Assembly: GCF_009857835.1 (NCBI RefSeq)
Contig: NZ_WWCL01000001.1
Span: 1,612,001-1,676,000, forward strand
Length of the DNA stretch: 64,000 nucleotides
Origin: Duganella fentianensis
GTDB taxonomy: Bacteria; Pseudomonadota; Gammaproteobacteria; Burkholderiales; Burkholderiaceae_D
Reading direction: 5' to 3'
The notes under the pieces were generated by a model. The model was not told where the DNA came from, made no database searches, and saw only the letters and a program-made list of their open reading frames with translations. Position numbers and translations under genes: made by a program. This document shows, piece by piece, positions 54,461 to 63,178 of this stretch. The number at the start of each line of letters is the position of its first letter. Position 1 is the stretch's first letter.

Positions 54461-54717
54461 TGAAAATTCCACGTGGACGCGGCGCCTTGCCAGAGAACTA
54501 TCCCAACGGCTTCCTCGACAGCGTGATCCGCGAACAGCGGCTGAAAAATGACGCCGAGCTGAGCCGGGTCCTGCAGCTGGCGCCGTCCAGCATCAGCAAG
54601 ATCCGCCACGGCCGGGCCGAAGTCAGCGCCGAAGTGCTGCTGCGCGTGCACGAAGCGTTCGGCACGCCCATCGCCGAGCTGAAACGCCGTCAGAGCAGCG
54701 GCAGTACCACCCATTAA
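54457..54717 (+). CDS. Small XRE-like helix-turn-helix protein
   Basis: An 86-aa protein whose central part (NDAELSRVLQLAPSSISKIRHGRAEVSAEVLLRVHEAFGTPIAELK) fits a Cro/C1-type HTH without extra domains. It overlaps the HD-GYP regulator by 4 bases and is therefore co-expressed. It could be a DNA-binding partner that the phosphodiesterase controls, or a stand-alone repressor. No homolog with a known role was recognised. Confidence 0.82.
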   Translation: MMKIPRGRGALPENYPNGFLDSVIREQRLKNDAELSRVLQLAPSSISKIRHGRAEVSAEVLLRVHEAFGTPIAELKRRQSSGSTTH

Positions 54718-55144
54718 GTTGGCGTATCCACAATAACAGCGCCAGCTTGCGCACTTCCGTCGCAACGACGGGGGCGCTCCGGGCCGGGGTTGGCAGCTAA
54801 CGGTGCCGGTCCTGATTGATCTGGCGCACCTTCAGTCCGGCAAGCACGGCCATGAAGGGCGGGTATCCCGGCTAGATGCCTTGATTCTATCTCGGCACAA
54901 TTAAGCAAATATGTCGTATTCAAAGCCAGAATTGGCGGATTTGGTCTATGCAGCATCAAATCCGCGCCGGTGCTGGTTTTGATTTTTGGTATATTGCTCT
55001 AATTCATCGACAGTTTCCTTTTGGAAGTATAAAGTTCGTCTTCCGGTTTTTTCTGGCGTTACTTTTCTAGCGTTTCCCATCACGCTGATCGCGCCGGCCG
55101 CGTGCGGCCCGCGTCGCCGCTTTTCCCTACACTCTGGACTTTAC
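54718..55144. other. 427-bp stretch without a gene
   Basis: No reading frame here looks coding. The right part is AT-rich, with an extended -10 (TGG-TATATT, 54987-54995) that could start the porin-like operon with a leader of about 140 bases. A weak stem (GGAAG, 55023-55027 with CTTCC, 55040-55044) followed by GG and six T lies in that leader and might act as an attenuator or terminator. Confidence 0.4.
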
Positions 55145-56398
55145 ATGGCGTTTGCCCACCTCTTTCTGCGCCGCAGTCGGGCGCTGCTGCTGCTTTTATC
55201 CGTGCTCGCGGCCGCAGGCGCACGGGCGGATGACGCTACGCCCGGTGCTGTGCGCATCAGCGGCTTCGGCACGCTGGGCTACGTGCATAGCAATGAAGAT
55301 CAGGCCGACTACAGCGCCAGCGCGCTCAATCCGGGTACGGCCGGGGCCAGCAAAGTCTGGAGTCCCGATGTGGACAGCCGGCTGGGCGTGCAGGCCGACT
55401 GGCTGCTGAGCCCGCACTGGTCGGTGGTGGTGCAGCTGGTGGCCGAACGCAGTTTGCAGAACGGCTATGCGCCCCAGCTCGAATGGGCCTATCTGAAGTA
55501 CCAGCTCAGCCCCGAACTGAATCTGCGGCTGGGCCGGATCGCCTTGCCGCTACTGCTGGTGGGCGATTACCGCAAGGCCGGCTATGCGCTGCCGTGGGTG
55601 CGCCCGCCAGTGGAACTGTATGGTGCCATCCCGATTAGCAATAGCGACGGGGTGGATGCCAACTACCGCTGGGCTAGCGGCGAGATGACCCATATCACCC
55701 AGCTGTTCTATGGCCATGCCGATGTGCCGTTCAAGCCGCAAGCCCATGCCCGGGCGCAGGCCATGACGGGGCTGTCGCACATCGCCACGCTGGGCGCCCT
55801 GAGCGTGCGCCTGAGCGCCATGACCACGCGGGTGTCGGCCAATCTGGTTCCCGAGCTGTTCGAAGGCTTGCAGCATGCCGGTACGGCCGGCGCCGCGCTG
55901 GAAGCGCGCTATGCGCTCGATAATGCCCGCACCGGCACGGTGGCACTGGGCTTCAGCTACGATAGCTGCGCGTGGTTCCTGACGGGCGAGGCGGCCAGCA
56001 TGACCAGCCATTCCTTCCTCGGCCATCGTAACGCGGCCTATCTGAGCGGCGGCCTGCGCTTCGGCGACTGGACCCCGTATCTGGCTTACGCCGTCGCCCG
56101 GCCGGTATCGCCCATCGCCGATGCCGGCCTGCCGCTGGCCGGACTCGATGGTGCCCAGCTGGCCCGCAGCAGCGCGCTCAATAACGGGCTGAATGATCTG
56201 CTGTCGTCCATCCCGCACCAGCACAGCGTGACGGCCGGTGTGCGCTGGGATCTGGCGAGCAACTATGTGCTAAAAATGCAGTACGAGCGGCTGATGCCGG
56301 TGAGCGGCACGCGCGGCACCCTGATCCACATCCAGCCCGGCTTCCGTGCCGGCCATGCGATCAGCGTGTTCAGCGCTGCGCTGGACTTCGTGTTCTGA
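55145..56398 (+). CDS. Porin-like outer-membrane beta-barrel protein
   Basis: A 417-aa exported protein. The signal peptide (RRSRALLLLLSVLAAAGARA, cut before DDAT) precedes an alternating, glycine- and aromatic-rich sequence beginning VRISGFGTLGYVHSNEDQADYS and ending in LDFVF, the terminal aromatic expected of an outer-membrane barrel. It resembles porin-type proteins found next to periplasmic binding proteins and cyclic di-GMP enzymes. The frame is open 159 bases further up, but only this ATG gives a signal peptide. One base overlaps the next gene's frame start, so the three genes 55145-59501 form an operon. Confidence 0.85.
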   Translation: MAFAHLFLRRSRALLLLLSVLAAAGARADDATPGAVRISGFGTLGYVHSNEDQADYSASALNPGTAGASKVWSPDVDSRLGVQADWLLSPHWSVVVQLVAERSLQNGYAPQLEWAYLKYQLSPELNLRLGRIALPLLLVGDYRKAGYALPWVRPPVELYGAIPISNSDGVDANYRWASGEMTHITQLFYGHADVPFKPQAHARAQAMTGLSHIATLGALSVRLSAMTTRVSANLVPELFEGLQHAGTAGAALEARYALDNARTGTVALGFSYDSCAWFLTGEAASMTSHSFLGHRNAAYLSGGLRFGDWTPYLAYAVARPVSPIADAGLPLAGLDGAQLARSSALNNGLNDLLSSIPHQHSVTAGVRWDLASNYVLKMQYERLMPVSGTRGTLIHIQPGFRAGHAISVFSAALDFVF

Positions 56399-56409
56399 TG
56401 GGGGCGCAC

Positions 56410-56853
56410 ATGTCACGCTACTGGCAACAAAGCTGCGCCTTTGGTCTGAGCCTGCTGATCCTGCTGACCGATGTCGCCAGCGCAGCGGCCGCCGAACTGG
56501 TGGTCATCGTATCGGCCCGCAGCCCCGTGGTGGCGCTCAGCACCGAGCAGGTGGCTGATATCTTCCTGGCCCGCACGGCGCGCCTGCCCGGCGGCGAAGA
56601 AGTGCAGGCGCTCGATCTGCCGCTGGGCCATGCCCTGCGCGACGAGTTTTATGCGCGCGTGGCCGGCAAATCGCCCGCGCTGATGAAAGCCTACTGGACC
56701 CGCATGGTCTTTACGGGACGGGGCCAGCCGCCGCGCGAACTGAGTTCGATGGCGGCCATCCGCAAGCTGGTGGCCGAGAATCCTGCCATGATCGCCTACC
56801 TCGAGCGCAGCGCGCTCGATGCCAGCGTTAAAGCCGTGCTGGTGCTGCGATGA
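56410..56853 (+). CDS. Small periplasmic PstS-like (phosphate-binding-like) protein
   Basis: A 147-aa exported protein: a signal peptide ending near DVASAAAA, then ELVVIVSARSPVVALSTEQVADIFLARTARLPGG. The latter is the start of the PBP-like domain also found in PstS-type phosphate-binding proteins, but only about one lobe long. The segment RVAGKSPALMKAYWTRMVFTGRGQPP is conserved in this small family. It lies between a porin-like gene and a membrane GGDEF-EAL gene with overlapping ends, so it may sense or deliver a ligand to the enzyme's Cache domain. The ATG chosen has GGGG upstream; another ATG is 12 bases earlier. Ligand unknown. Confidence 0.85.
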   Translation: MSRYWQQSCAFGLSLLILLTDVASAAAAELVVIVSARSPVVALSTEQVADIFLARTARLPGGEEVQALDLPLGHALRDEFYARVAGKSPALMKAYWTRMVFTGRGQPPRELSSMAAIRKLVAENPAMIAYLERSALDASVKAVLVLR

Positions 56854-59501
56854 TGCGTAAATCGATTTTCGCGCGCCGGCGCCCGCTGCTGCGCCGTGGT
56901 CTGGATAGCTATCTGGTGCTGCCCCTGTTCGCCGGCCTGCTGCTGCTGGCGATCTGGCTGGTGACTGTGCGCGAAATTAATAACGAGCGGGCCCACGCGC
57001 AGGAAGCCGTGAGCGATTCGCTGCGCGAACTGATGGGCACTTACGAAGCCCAGGTGTCGCGCAGTCTGGACGGTATAGACCAGACCCTGCGCGTAGTGAA
57101 GTATGCAGTCGAGCGCAAGGGCGCGCTGGGTGCGTTCGCCGAACTGGAACGGGTGGGCCTGCTGCCGCCGGGCGTGGTATTCAATGTCAGCATTGTCGAC
57201 CGCCAGGGACAGGTGGTCGCCAGCCGGCCGCGCCGCAGCAGCATGTCGGTGGCTGAGCAGCCGTACTTCAAGGTGCATCAGGAGCGCGACAGCGGCGCCA
57301 CCTTTGTCAGCCCGGTGTCGCGCGATGTGGCCAATAATGACTGGCATGTGCACTTCACGCGCCGGCTCGACGATGCGCTGGGCAATTTCGCCGGCATCGT
57401 CATTGTGGAAACGGATCCTGCCTATTTCACCAGCAGCTATGAGCGCAGCCGTCTGGGCGAGCTGGGCATGCTGGCGCTGGTGGGCTCGGATGGCGTCGTG
57501 CGGGCCTTGCGCACGGGTGACAAGCTGAGTTTCGGCCAGCGCCTGCATGCCCGGCAGTTCGGCCTGCTGGACGGCGTGGCGCGCTACAGCGATATGCGCG
57601 AACTGCATGGCGTGGCACTGAATGTGGTAGTGGGACTGGCGCAGCAGGAAGCCATGAGTGCCTTCGAGCGTCAGCGCAAGGAAAAGCTGTGGCAGGCCGG
57701 CGTCGCCAGTGCCGTGCTGGTGCTGGGCAGCACCCTGTTGTGTCTGTGGGCCTGGCAGGGCGCGCGCCACCGCACCCACGTGCGGCGCGCGCAGGAAACC
57801 TATGCGGCGGCGACGGCCGCCAGCATGGATGCCTTCTTTGTGCTGCGTGCCGTGCGTGATAGCGCCGGCGCGATCAGCGACTTCGCCTTTTTCGATACCA
57901 ATTCGCGTGCCGAGAAGATGATAGGCCACAGCAAGGAAGAACTGCGCGGCATGACCTTGTGCGGCCTGTCGCCGCAGGCGCGCAGCAGCGCCATGTTTGC
58001 CGGCATGGTGCGGGTGATGCAGCTGGGCGGCGTGCACGAACAGGAATGGGAAAACAATCTGCCCCAGCTCAAGGCGCGCTGGCTGCACCAGCAGATGGTG
58101 GCCGTGGAGGGCGGTGTAGTGGCCATCGTGCGCGACATCACCGAACGCAAGCTGGCTGAAGAGCGCATGCGGCATCTGGCCCACCACGATACGCTGACCG
58201 GCCTGCCCAACCGCAGCCGCATCAACGCGCGGCTGGATCAGGCTATCGCCCAGGCCCATCGCCACAACAGTGCGCTGCTGGTGGCGTTTATCGATCTCGA
58301 CGGCTTCAAGCTGGTCAACGACAGTCTGGGCCACAATGCCGGCGACGAGTTGCTCAAGGTGGTGGCCGAGCGTATGGGCGACTGCCTGCGCGCGGGCGAT
58401 GTGGTCGGGCGCTTCGGCGGCGACGAATTCGTGCTGCTGCTGAACGAGAGCCATGGGGTGGAAGCGGCGCCCGTGCTCGAGCGCGTGCGCGAAGCCGTGC
58501 TGGAGTCGATACTGCTGTGCGATCAGGAAGTGCAGGTCAGCTGCAGTATCGGCGTGGCCGTGTATCCCGACGATGGCGCCGACGCCGAGACTTTGCTGAT
58601 GCATGCCGATACGGCCATGTACCGTGCCAAGGACCTGGGCAAGAACAACTGCCAGTTCTATACGCGCGAAATGAATGCCACTATCGAACGCAAGCTGCAC
58701 ATGCTGGAAGGCTTGCGTAATGCCGTCGATGAAGGCCAGTTCCAGCTGGTCTACCAGCCCAAGGTGGATCTGCGGACGGGCCATGTGTTCGGCGTGGAAG
58801 CGCTGGTGCGCTGGCTGCATCCGGAATACGGCCTGCTGGGGCCGGACCGTTTCATTCCGCTGGCCGAAGAAAGCGGCATCATCTTCGCGCTGGGCGAATG
58901 GGTGCTGCAGACGGCCTGCCGGCAGAACCAGCTGTGGCAGGAGGCAGGGCTGTCGCCGCTGCGCATTTCCGTCAACGTTTCGCCGCGCCAGTTCGAAGAA
59001 CAGCGGCTGGTGCAGCGCGTGGCACAGGCGCTGGAAGAGAGCGGACTGGCGCCCGAGTGGCTGGAGCTGGAAGTGACGGAAGGCGTGATCATGCGCGACC
59101 TGCAGCAGGCCGTAGCCAAGATGGGCGAGCTGCGTGCCATGGGCATTTCGCTCTCGATCGACGATTTTGGTACCGGCTATTCCAGCCTGTCGGCCCTCAA
59201 GTCCTTCCCCATCAGTACGCTGAAAATCGATAAATCGTTTGTGCGCGATCTGGGCAGCAATGCCGGCGACGAAGCCATCGCCAGTTCCATCATCGGTCTG
59301 GCGCACCAGCTGCGCCTGCGCGTGATTGCGGAAGGGGTGGAGACGGAAGAGCAGCGCGCCTTCCTGCGCCACAATGGCTGCGATGAGATGCAGGGCTATC
59401 TGTTCAGCCGTCCGCTGGCGCCCGAGCAGCTGCGCCAGCTGCTGCTGCGCCAGTCGCCGCCTGACGTGGCCCGGCGCCAGTTGGCCGCCGCAGCAGCCTG
59501 A
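56850..59501 (+). CDS. Cache-PAS-GGDEF-EAL membrane protein
   Basis: An 883-aa enzyme of cyclic di-GMP turnover. Helix 1 (YLVLPLFAGLLLLAIWLVTV) and helix 2 (LWQAGVASAVLVLGSTLLCLWAW, near residue 290) bracket a Cache-type periplasmic sensor. A PAS domain, a GGDEF domain (VGRFGGDEFVLLL, with RAGD I-site) and an EAL domain ([31 protein letters not shown]) follow, all with intact motifs. It overlaps the small PstS-like gene by ATGA. With the porin-like gene this makes an outer-membrane, periplasm and inner-membrane set ending in a second-messenger enzyme. Confidence 0.94.
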   Translation: MMRKSIFARRRPLLRRGLDSYLVLPLFAGLLLLAIWLVTVREINNERAHAQEAVSDSLRELMGTYEAQVSRSLDGIDQTLRVVKYAVERKGALGAFAELERVGLLPPGVVFNVSIVDRQGQVVASRPRRSSMSVAEQPYFKVHQERDSGATFVSPVSRDVANNDWHVHFTRRLDDALGNFAGIVIVETDPAYFTSSYERSRLGELGMLALVGSDGVVRALRTGDKLSFGQRLHARQFGLLDGVARYSDMRELHGVALNVVVGLAQQEAMSAFERQRKEKLWQAGVASAVLVLGSTLLCLWAWQGARHRTHVRRAQETYAAATAASMDAFFVLRAVRDSAGAISDFAFFDTNSRAEKMIGHSKEELRGMTLCGLSPQARSSAMFAGMVRVMQLGGVHEQEWENNLPQLKARWLHQQMVAVEGGVVAIVRDITERKLAEERMRHLAHHDTLTGLPNRSRINARLDQAIAQAHRHNSALLVAFIDLDGFKLVNDSLGHNAGDELLKVVAERMGDCLRAGDVVGRFGGDEFVLLLNESHGVEAAPVLERVREAVLESILLCDQEVQVSCSIGVAVYPDDGADAETLLMHADTAMYRAKDLGKNNCQFYTREMNATIERKLHMLEGLRNAVDEGQFQLVYQPKVDLRTGHVFGVEALVRWLHPEYGLLGPDRFIPLAEESGIIFALGEWVLQTACRQNQLWQEAGLSPLRISVNVSPRQFEEQRLVQRVAQALEESGLAPEWLELEVTEGVIMRDLQQAVAKMGELRAMGISLSIDDFGTGYSSLSALKSFPISTLKIDKSFVRDLGSNAGDEAIASSIIGLAHQLRLRVIAEGVETEEQRAFLRHNGCDEMQGYLFSRPLAPEQLRQLLLRQSPPDVARRQLAAAAA

Positions 59502-59603
59502 CGCACTGCCGTGGCCAGCGCACGCCGGGCCGCTACGCGCCTGATCTCCCGCGCGGCGCGCCAGCCATGTATCATGGCAGCCTTGCCCTGATCGTGAGCG
59601 AAG

Positions 59604-60116
59604 ATGAGATATTGGTTGGCCAGTGAGCGTGGTGCGCACTTTGTTCTGTTGCTCGGCGTCGGCATGGTGCTGCTGTTCGCCGTGCTGGAATGGCGTTTCC
59701 CCGGCGAGCAGCAGCTGCAGACGGCCAGCGGACGGCTGGCGTGGGAACGCAGCACCATCGATAGCTATTACTTCGGCCTGCAGGGCGAGGAGCGCATGTT
59801 CGTGTTGTACCGCAAGGGCGATCCCGAACAGAAGCTGCAGGCTGCCCTGCATGATGCCGTGGCCTATCCGGCCCGGGTCAGCTACGATCCGCAGCAGCGC
59901 GGCGGTGCCATGCTGCTATCGGGCCAGTTCTATCCTGTGTATGGGGTCAGCATAGGCGGCAAGCCGGTGCTGGCGCTGGATACGGTGCGCGGCTACTACC
60001 GCCACGACAATCTGGTGGCGCTGGGACTGGGGCTGCTGTTCCTGCTGGCAGGCGGCTGGCGCAGCTACCAGTGCGCCACGGCCATCAAACGCTATCCGCT
60101 CGACCAGCTCGACTAA
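59604..60116 (+). CDS. Hypothetical membrane protein with two helices
   Basis: A 170-aa protein not recognised as a known family. Helix 1 (FVLLLGVGMVLLFAVLEW) and helix 2 (LVALGLGLLFLLAGGW, near residue 145) flank a soluble region of about 105 aa. That region is rich in Tyr and Gln (SYYFGLQGEERMFVLYRKGD), predicted to be periplasmic. The C-terminal cytoplasmic tail is short. The ribosome site is weak. It stands alone between the GGDEF-EAL gene and a convergent HDOD gene, 102 bases after the former. Confidence 0.75.
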   Translation: MRYWLASERGAHFVLLLGVGMVLLFAVLEWRFPGEQQLQTASGRLAWERSTIDSYYFGLQGEERMFVLYRKGDPEQKLQAALHDAVAYPARVSYDPQQRGGAMLLSGQFYPVYGVSIGGKPVLALDTVRGYYRHDNLVALGLGLLFLLAGGWRSYQCATAIKRYPLDQLD

Positions 60117-60135
60117 TCAAGCTGCGCTACTGTGC

Positions 60136-60975
60136 TCAGACCAGCAGCGCAGCGTTCATTTCGATGGCGTGGATCTTGGCTTCGGCCAGCATGGACTCGA
60201 GCTTTTCGTTATCGATGAACAGTTCAATCGCCGATTCCGAATGGGGTGGCAGATCGCGCTCGGGTTCCTGCAGCGGCGATTTCACGGGCGTCAGCAGATT
60301 GGCCAGCAGCAGGGTATCGAACAGGGTTTCCGGCGGAATCGACAGGAAGCCGTCGCGCAGGCTTTCGATGGCTTCCGAAACGGGCTCGGGGATGCACAGC
60401 TTGCGCAGCACTTCGCGCGTGATGATCTCTTCGCTGGCGGAATGCCAGTTTTCCGGGTCTTCTTCCAGCAAGCCGGGGAATTCTTCGGCGCGCGACAGCA
60501 GATAGAAGCCGCTGACTTCGTGCACGATGGAGGCAAACAAGGCCGTATCGGGATTGACCCCCGTAACGCGGCGCGCGATGATGCGCGCCAGTGCAGCCAC
60601 GGCGATGGTGTGGTCCCACAGCTTCTCGGCCTTGGCACGCAGATCGGGATCGGTAATCTTGCTGCCGAAGGAACGCACCACCATGGCGGCGGCCAGCGCG
60701 AACAGATTCTGGTAGCCGATGCGCATGATGGCGCCGCGCACATTGGTGATCACGGGGGCGCCGGCGCGGTTGAACATGGCGGAATTGGAGATCGCCACCG
60801 TGCGTGCAGCCAGCTGCGGCTCGGCCAGAACCAGGCTGATGGCTTTATCGATCGGGCATTCGGGATCATCCAGTGCCAGCTGGACGCGCAGTGCCGCGTT
60901 GACGCTGGTCGGAAAGACCAGTTCGCCACGGATGGCCATTGCTGCGATATGACCGTAGGCTTCGAGTTTGTTCAT
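60136..60975 (-). CDS. HDOD-domain signalling protein
   Basis: A 279-aa cytoplasmic protein of the HDOD family, a relative of HD phosphohydrolases that lacks most metal ligands. It begins MNKLEAYGHIAAMAIRGELVFPTS and has the family pattern AISLVLAEPQLAARTVAISNSAMF, then GAIMRIGYQNLFALAAAMVV and LWDHTIAVAALARIIARR, with a late LFASIVHEVSGFYLL. HDOD proteins often act in cyclic di-GMP or motility pathways as adaptors. The ATG used is internal to a longer frame that has no support. It is monocistronic and convergent with the preceding hypothetical gene. Confidence 0.87.
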   Translation of the reverse strand: MNKLEAYGHIAAMAIRGELVFPTSVNAALRVQLALDDPECPIDKAISLVLAEPQLAARTVAISNSAMFNRAGAPVITNVRGAIMRIGYQNLFALAAAMVVRSFGSKITDPDLRAKAEKLWDHTIAVAALARIIARRVTGVNPDTALFASIVHEVSGFYLLSRAEEFPGLLEEDPENWHSASEEIITREVLRKLCIPEPVSEAIESLRDGFLSIPPETLFDTLLLANLLTPVKSPLQEPERDLPPHSESAIELFIDNEKLESMLAEAKIHAIEMNAALLV

Positions 60976-61083
60976 GGTCAAAATTATACGCATGCGGCAC
61001 GTCATACTCAACGCCGGCGTAAGAATAGTGCATTACATAACGACAATATTGCGTTTTAAGCGATCTGAACTGGACAAAATACA

Positions 61084-61104
61084 ACGGCGCCACCAGGGCG
61101 CCGT
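61084..61104 (-). terminator. Intrinsic terminator of dadA
   Basis: The 8-bp stem ACGGCGCC/GGCGCCGT has a 5-nt loop. On the minus strand it is followed by TGTATTTTG, a T-rich tail. It lies 50 bases past the dadA stop. Confidence 0.7.
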
Positions 61105-61155
61105 ATAAAAACACTGTGGCGCCGGACCTTGCAGGCCGTGGCGCCCAGCCATGGA

Positions 61156-62439
61156 TCAGGCGTTGACCAGTTGTGGCCGGCCGCCGCCGTGCTGTTGCTG
61201 ATAGCGTGCCACCGACAGATCGTCGGCCTTGATGGCCGGGCGGCGCGAGGAAATCAGATCGGCCAGCAACTGGGCCGAGCCGCAGGACATGGTCCAGCCC
61301 AGCGTGCCGTGGCCCGTGTTGATGAACAGGTTGCGCACACCGGTACGGCCGACCACGGGCGTGCCGTCCGGCGTCATGGGGCGCAGCCCGGTCCAGAAGC
61401 TGGCTTCGGCGGTGTCGCCGGCGCCGGGGAACAGGTCGTTGACCACCATTTCCAGCGTTTCGCGGCGGCGCGGGTTGAGGCGCAGGTCGAAACCGGCGAT
61501 CTCCGCCATGCCGCCCACGCGGATGCGGTCGTCGAAGCGGGTCACGGCGATCTTGTAGGTCTCGTCCAGAATGGTCGAGACGGGAGCGGCCGCCGCATTC
61601 ACGATAGGCACGGTGATCGAATAGCCTTTCAGCGGGTAGACCGGGATCTTCACCAGATCCTTGAGGAAGCTGGTGGAATAGGCGCCCAGCGCCACCACAT
61701 AGCTATCGGCCGTGACCACTTCGGCACCGCACTGCACGCCGCGGATTTCATCGCCGGCCGTAATCAGGCGGCTGATGTCGACGTTGTAGCGGAACTTCAC
61801 GCCCAGTTCTTCGGCCATGGCCGTCAGACGGGTGGTGAACAGCTGGCAATCGCCCGTTTCATCATTTGGCAGGCGCAGGCCGCCCACCAGCTTGTTCTGG
61901 TCCAGGCCCGGTTCGGCCGCCACCAGCTGCTCGCGCGTCAGCAGTTCGTAGGGCACGCCGGTTTCTTCCAGTACGCGGATATCCTTGGCCGCATCGTCGA
62001 GCTGCTTCTGGGTGCGGAACAGCTGGGTGGTGCCTTGCTGGCGGCCTTCGTATTCGATGCCGGTGCTGGCGCGCAGGGCTTTGAAGCAGTCGCGGCTGTA
62101 TTCAGCCAGACGCACCATGCGTTCCTTGTTCACGCCATAGCGTTCGGCATTGCAGTTCTGCAGCATCTGCCACATCCATTGCAGCTGGAACAGGGTGCCG
62201 TCCGGGCTGATGGACAGGGGAGCGTGACGCTGCAACATCCATTTCATGGCTTTCAGGGGAATGCCGGGTGCGGCCCACGGCGAAGCGTAGCCGGGCGAGA
62301 TCTGGCCGGCATTGGCGAAACTGGTTTCCAGTGCCGGACCCGGTTGACGGTCGAGCACGGTGACTTCGTGGCCGGCGCGGGCCAGATAGTAAGCACTGGT
62401 GACGCCGATAACTCCGCTACCCAAGATAACAACGTGCAT
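61156..62439 (-). CDS. dadA: D-amino acid dehydrogenase (small subunit type)
   Basis: A 427-aa FAD enzyme that oxidises D-amino acids, mainly D-alanine, to 2-oxo acids and passes electrons to the respiratory chain. The N-terminal dinucleotide fold is [30 protein letters not shown], followed by [20 protein letters not shown], a DadA hallmark. The C-terminal FAD segment includes [14 protein letters not shown]. Length is that of the family. The ATG follows GGGAG. A divergent Lrp-type gene, a terminator behind it and no alanine racemase neighbour make it a single-gene unit controlled by amino acid availability. Confidence 0.96.
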   Translation of the reverse strand: MHVVILGSGVIGVTSAYYLARAGHEVTVLDRQPGPALETSFANAGQISPGYASPWAAPGIPLKAMKWMLQRHAPLSISPDGTLFQLQWMWQMLQNCNAERYGVNKERMVRLAEYSRDCFKALRASTGIEYEGRQQGTTQLFRTQKQLDDAAKDIRVLEETGVPYELLTREQLVAAEPGLDQNKLVGGLRLPNDETGDCQLFTTRLTAMAEELGVKFRYNVDISRLITAGDEIRGVQCGAEVVTADSYVVALGAYSTSFLKDLVKIPVYPLKGYSITVPIVNAAAAPVSTILDETYKIAVTRFDDRIRVGGMAEIAGFDLRLNPRRRETLEMVVNDLFPGAGDTAEASFWTGLRPMTPDGTPVVGRTGVRNLFINTGHGTLGWTMSCGSAQLLADLISSRRPAIKADDLSVARYQQQHGGGRPQLVNA

Positions 62440-62490
62440 TGCAGTCTCCCTATTATTTGTTCATGCCAGATATTCCGCTATGGTATTCTC

Positions 62491-62518
62491 TGTTCACTAG
62501 CATTTGTTACTGTATAAC
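62491..62518 (+). promoter_or_regulatory. Possible promoter of the lrp-type gene
   Basis: TGTTCA (62491-62496), 16 bp, TATAAC (62513-62518), with a leader of about 16 bases. The match is moderate. The 101-bp gap between dadA and this gene is AT-rich and should also hold Lrp sites, which I could not define. Confidence 0.35.
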
Positions 62519-62540
62519 TTGCACAATTCAGTGGATTTTC

Positions 62541-63053
62541 ATGAGAATTCAAAAAGAATCGGTACGTACGCTTGACAAGCTTGACAGGAAAATACTGCGC
62601 ATCCTGCAGGATGACGGGCGGATTTCCATGAAGGACCTGAGCGAGCAGGTGGGCCTGTCCATCACCCCGGCCATAGAGCGGGTCAAGCGCATGGAGCGCG
62701 ATGGCGTGATTACCGGCTACCACGCGCGCATCCACCCGCCGGCGCTGGGCGCCAAGCTGCTGGTGTTCGTGGAAATCACGCTGAACCAGAAGTCCGGCCC
62801 CGCTTTCGAGCAGTTCCGGCGCGAAGTGCTGCGCATACCGGAAGTGCTGGAATGCCATCTGGTGTCGGGCGATTTCGATTATCTGATCAAGGCGCGCATC
62901 CACGAAATGGCGGAATACCGCAAGCTGCTGGGCGATATGCTGCTTAGCCTGCCGGGTGCGGCGCAGTCCAAAAGCTATGTGGTGATGGAAGAGATCAAGG
63001 AAACCCTGAGCCTGCCTACCGAGCTCAGTAGCGGTCAGACGGGCGCACGCTAG
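62541..63053 (+). CDS. Lrp/AsnC-family regulator, probably of dadA (DadR-like)
   Basis: A 170-aa regulator: an N-terminal HTH (LDKLDRKILRILQDDGRISMKDLSEQVGLSITPAIERVKRME) and a C-terminal RAM effector domain (LGAKLLVFVEITL; LECHLVSGDFDYLIKARI). It is divergent from dadA, the arrangement of dadR/lrp genes that activate D-alanine use. I chose the ATG of MRIQKESVRTLDK; the frame is open upstream but without a ribosome site and overlapping the promoter. The effector is likely alanine or leucine, inferred from family. Confidence 0.93.
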   Translation: MRIQKESVRTLDKLDRKILRILQDDGRISMKDLSEQVGLSITPAIERVKRMERDGVITGYHARIHPPALGAKLLVFVEITLNQKSGPAFEQFRREVLRIPEVLECHLVSGDFDYLIKARIHEMAEYRKLLGDMLLSLPGAAQSKSYVVMEEIKETLSLPTELSSGQTGAR

Positions 63054-63178
63054 CGTGGCACTGTGGAGCGGACAACACGCGAGACTAGGCGCAGGCGCAT
63101 GAAACTGCTAGGCTGGTAGCCGTCGGTCCATGCGTGGCGGGCCCTCGGAACTGGGCAGCAAACCTCCGGATGAAAACC

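Noticed and set aside
54714..54959. 81-codon minus-strand frame after the XRE gene
   Set aside because: Low-complexity, Pro/Arg/Ala-rich product with no ribosome site and no recognisable motif.
56796..59852. 1018-codon open frame on the minus strand
   Set aside because: It runs antisense through the whole GGDEF-EAL gene, has His/Gln/Arg-rich composition typical of the mirror of GC-rich codons, and matches no domain.
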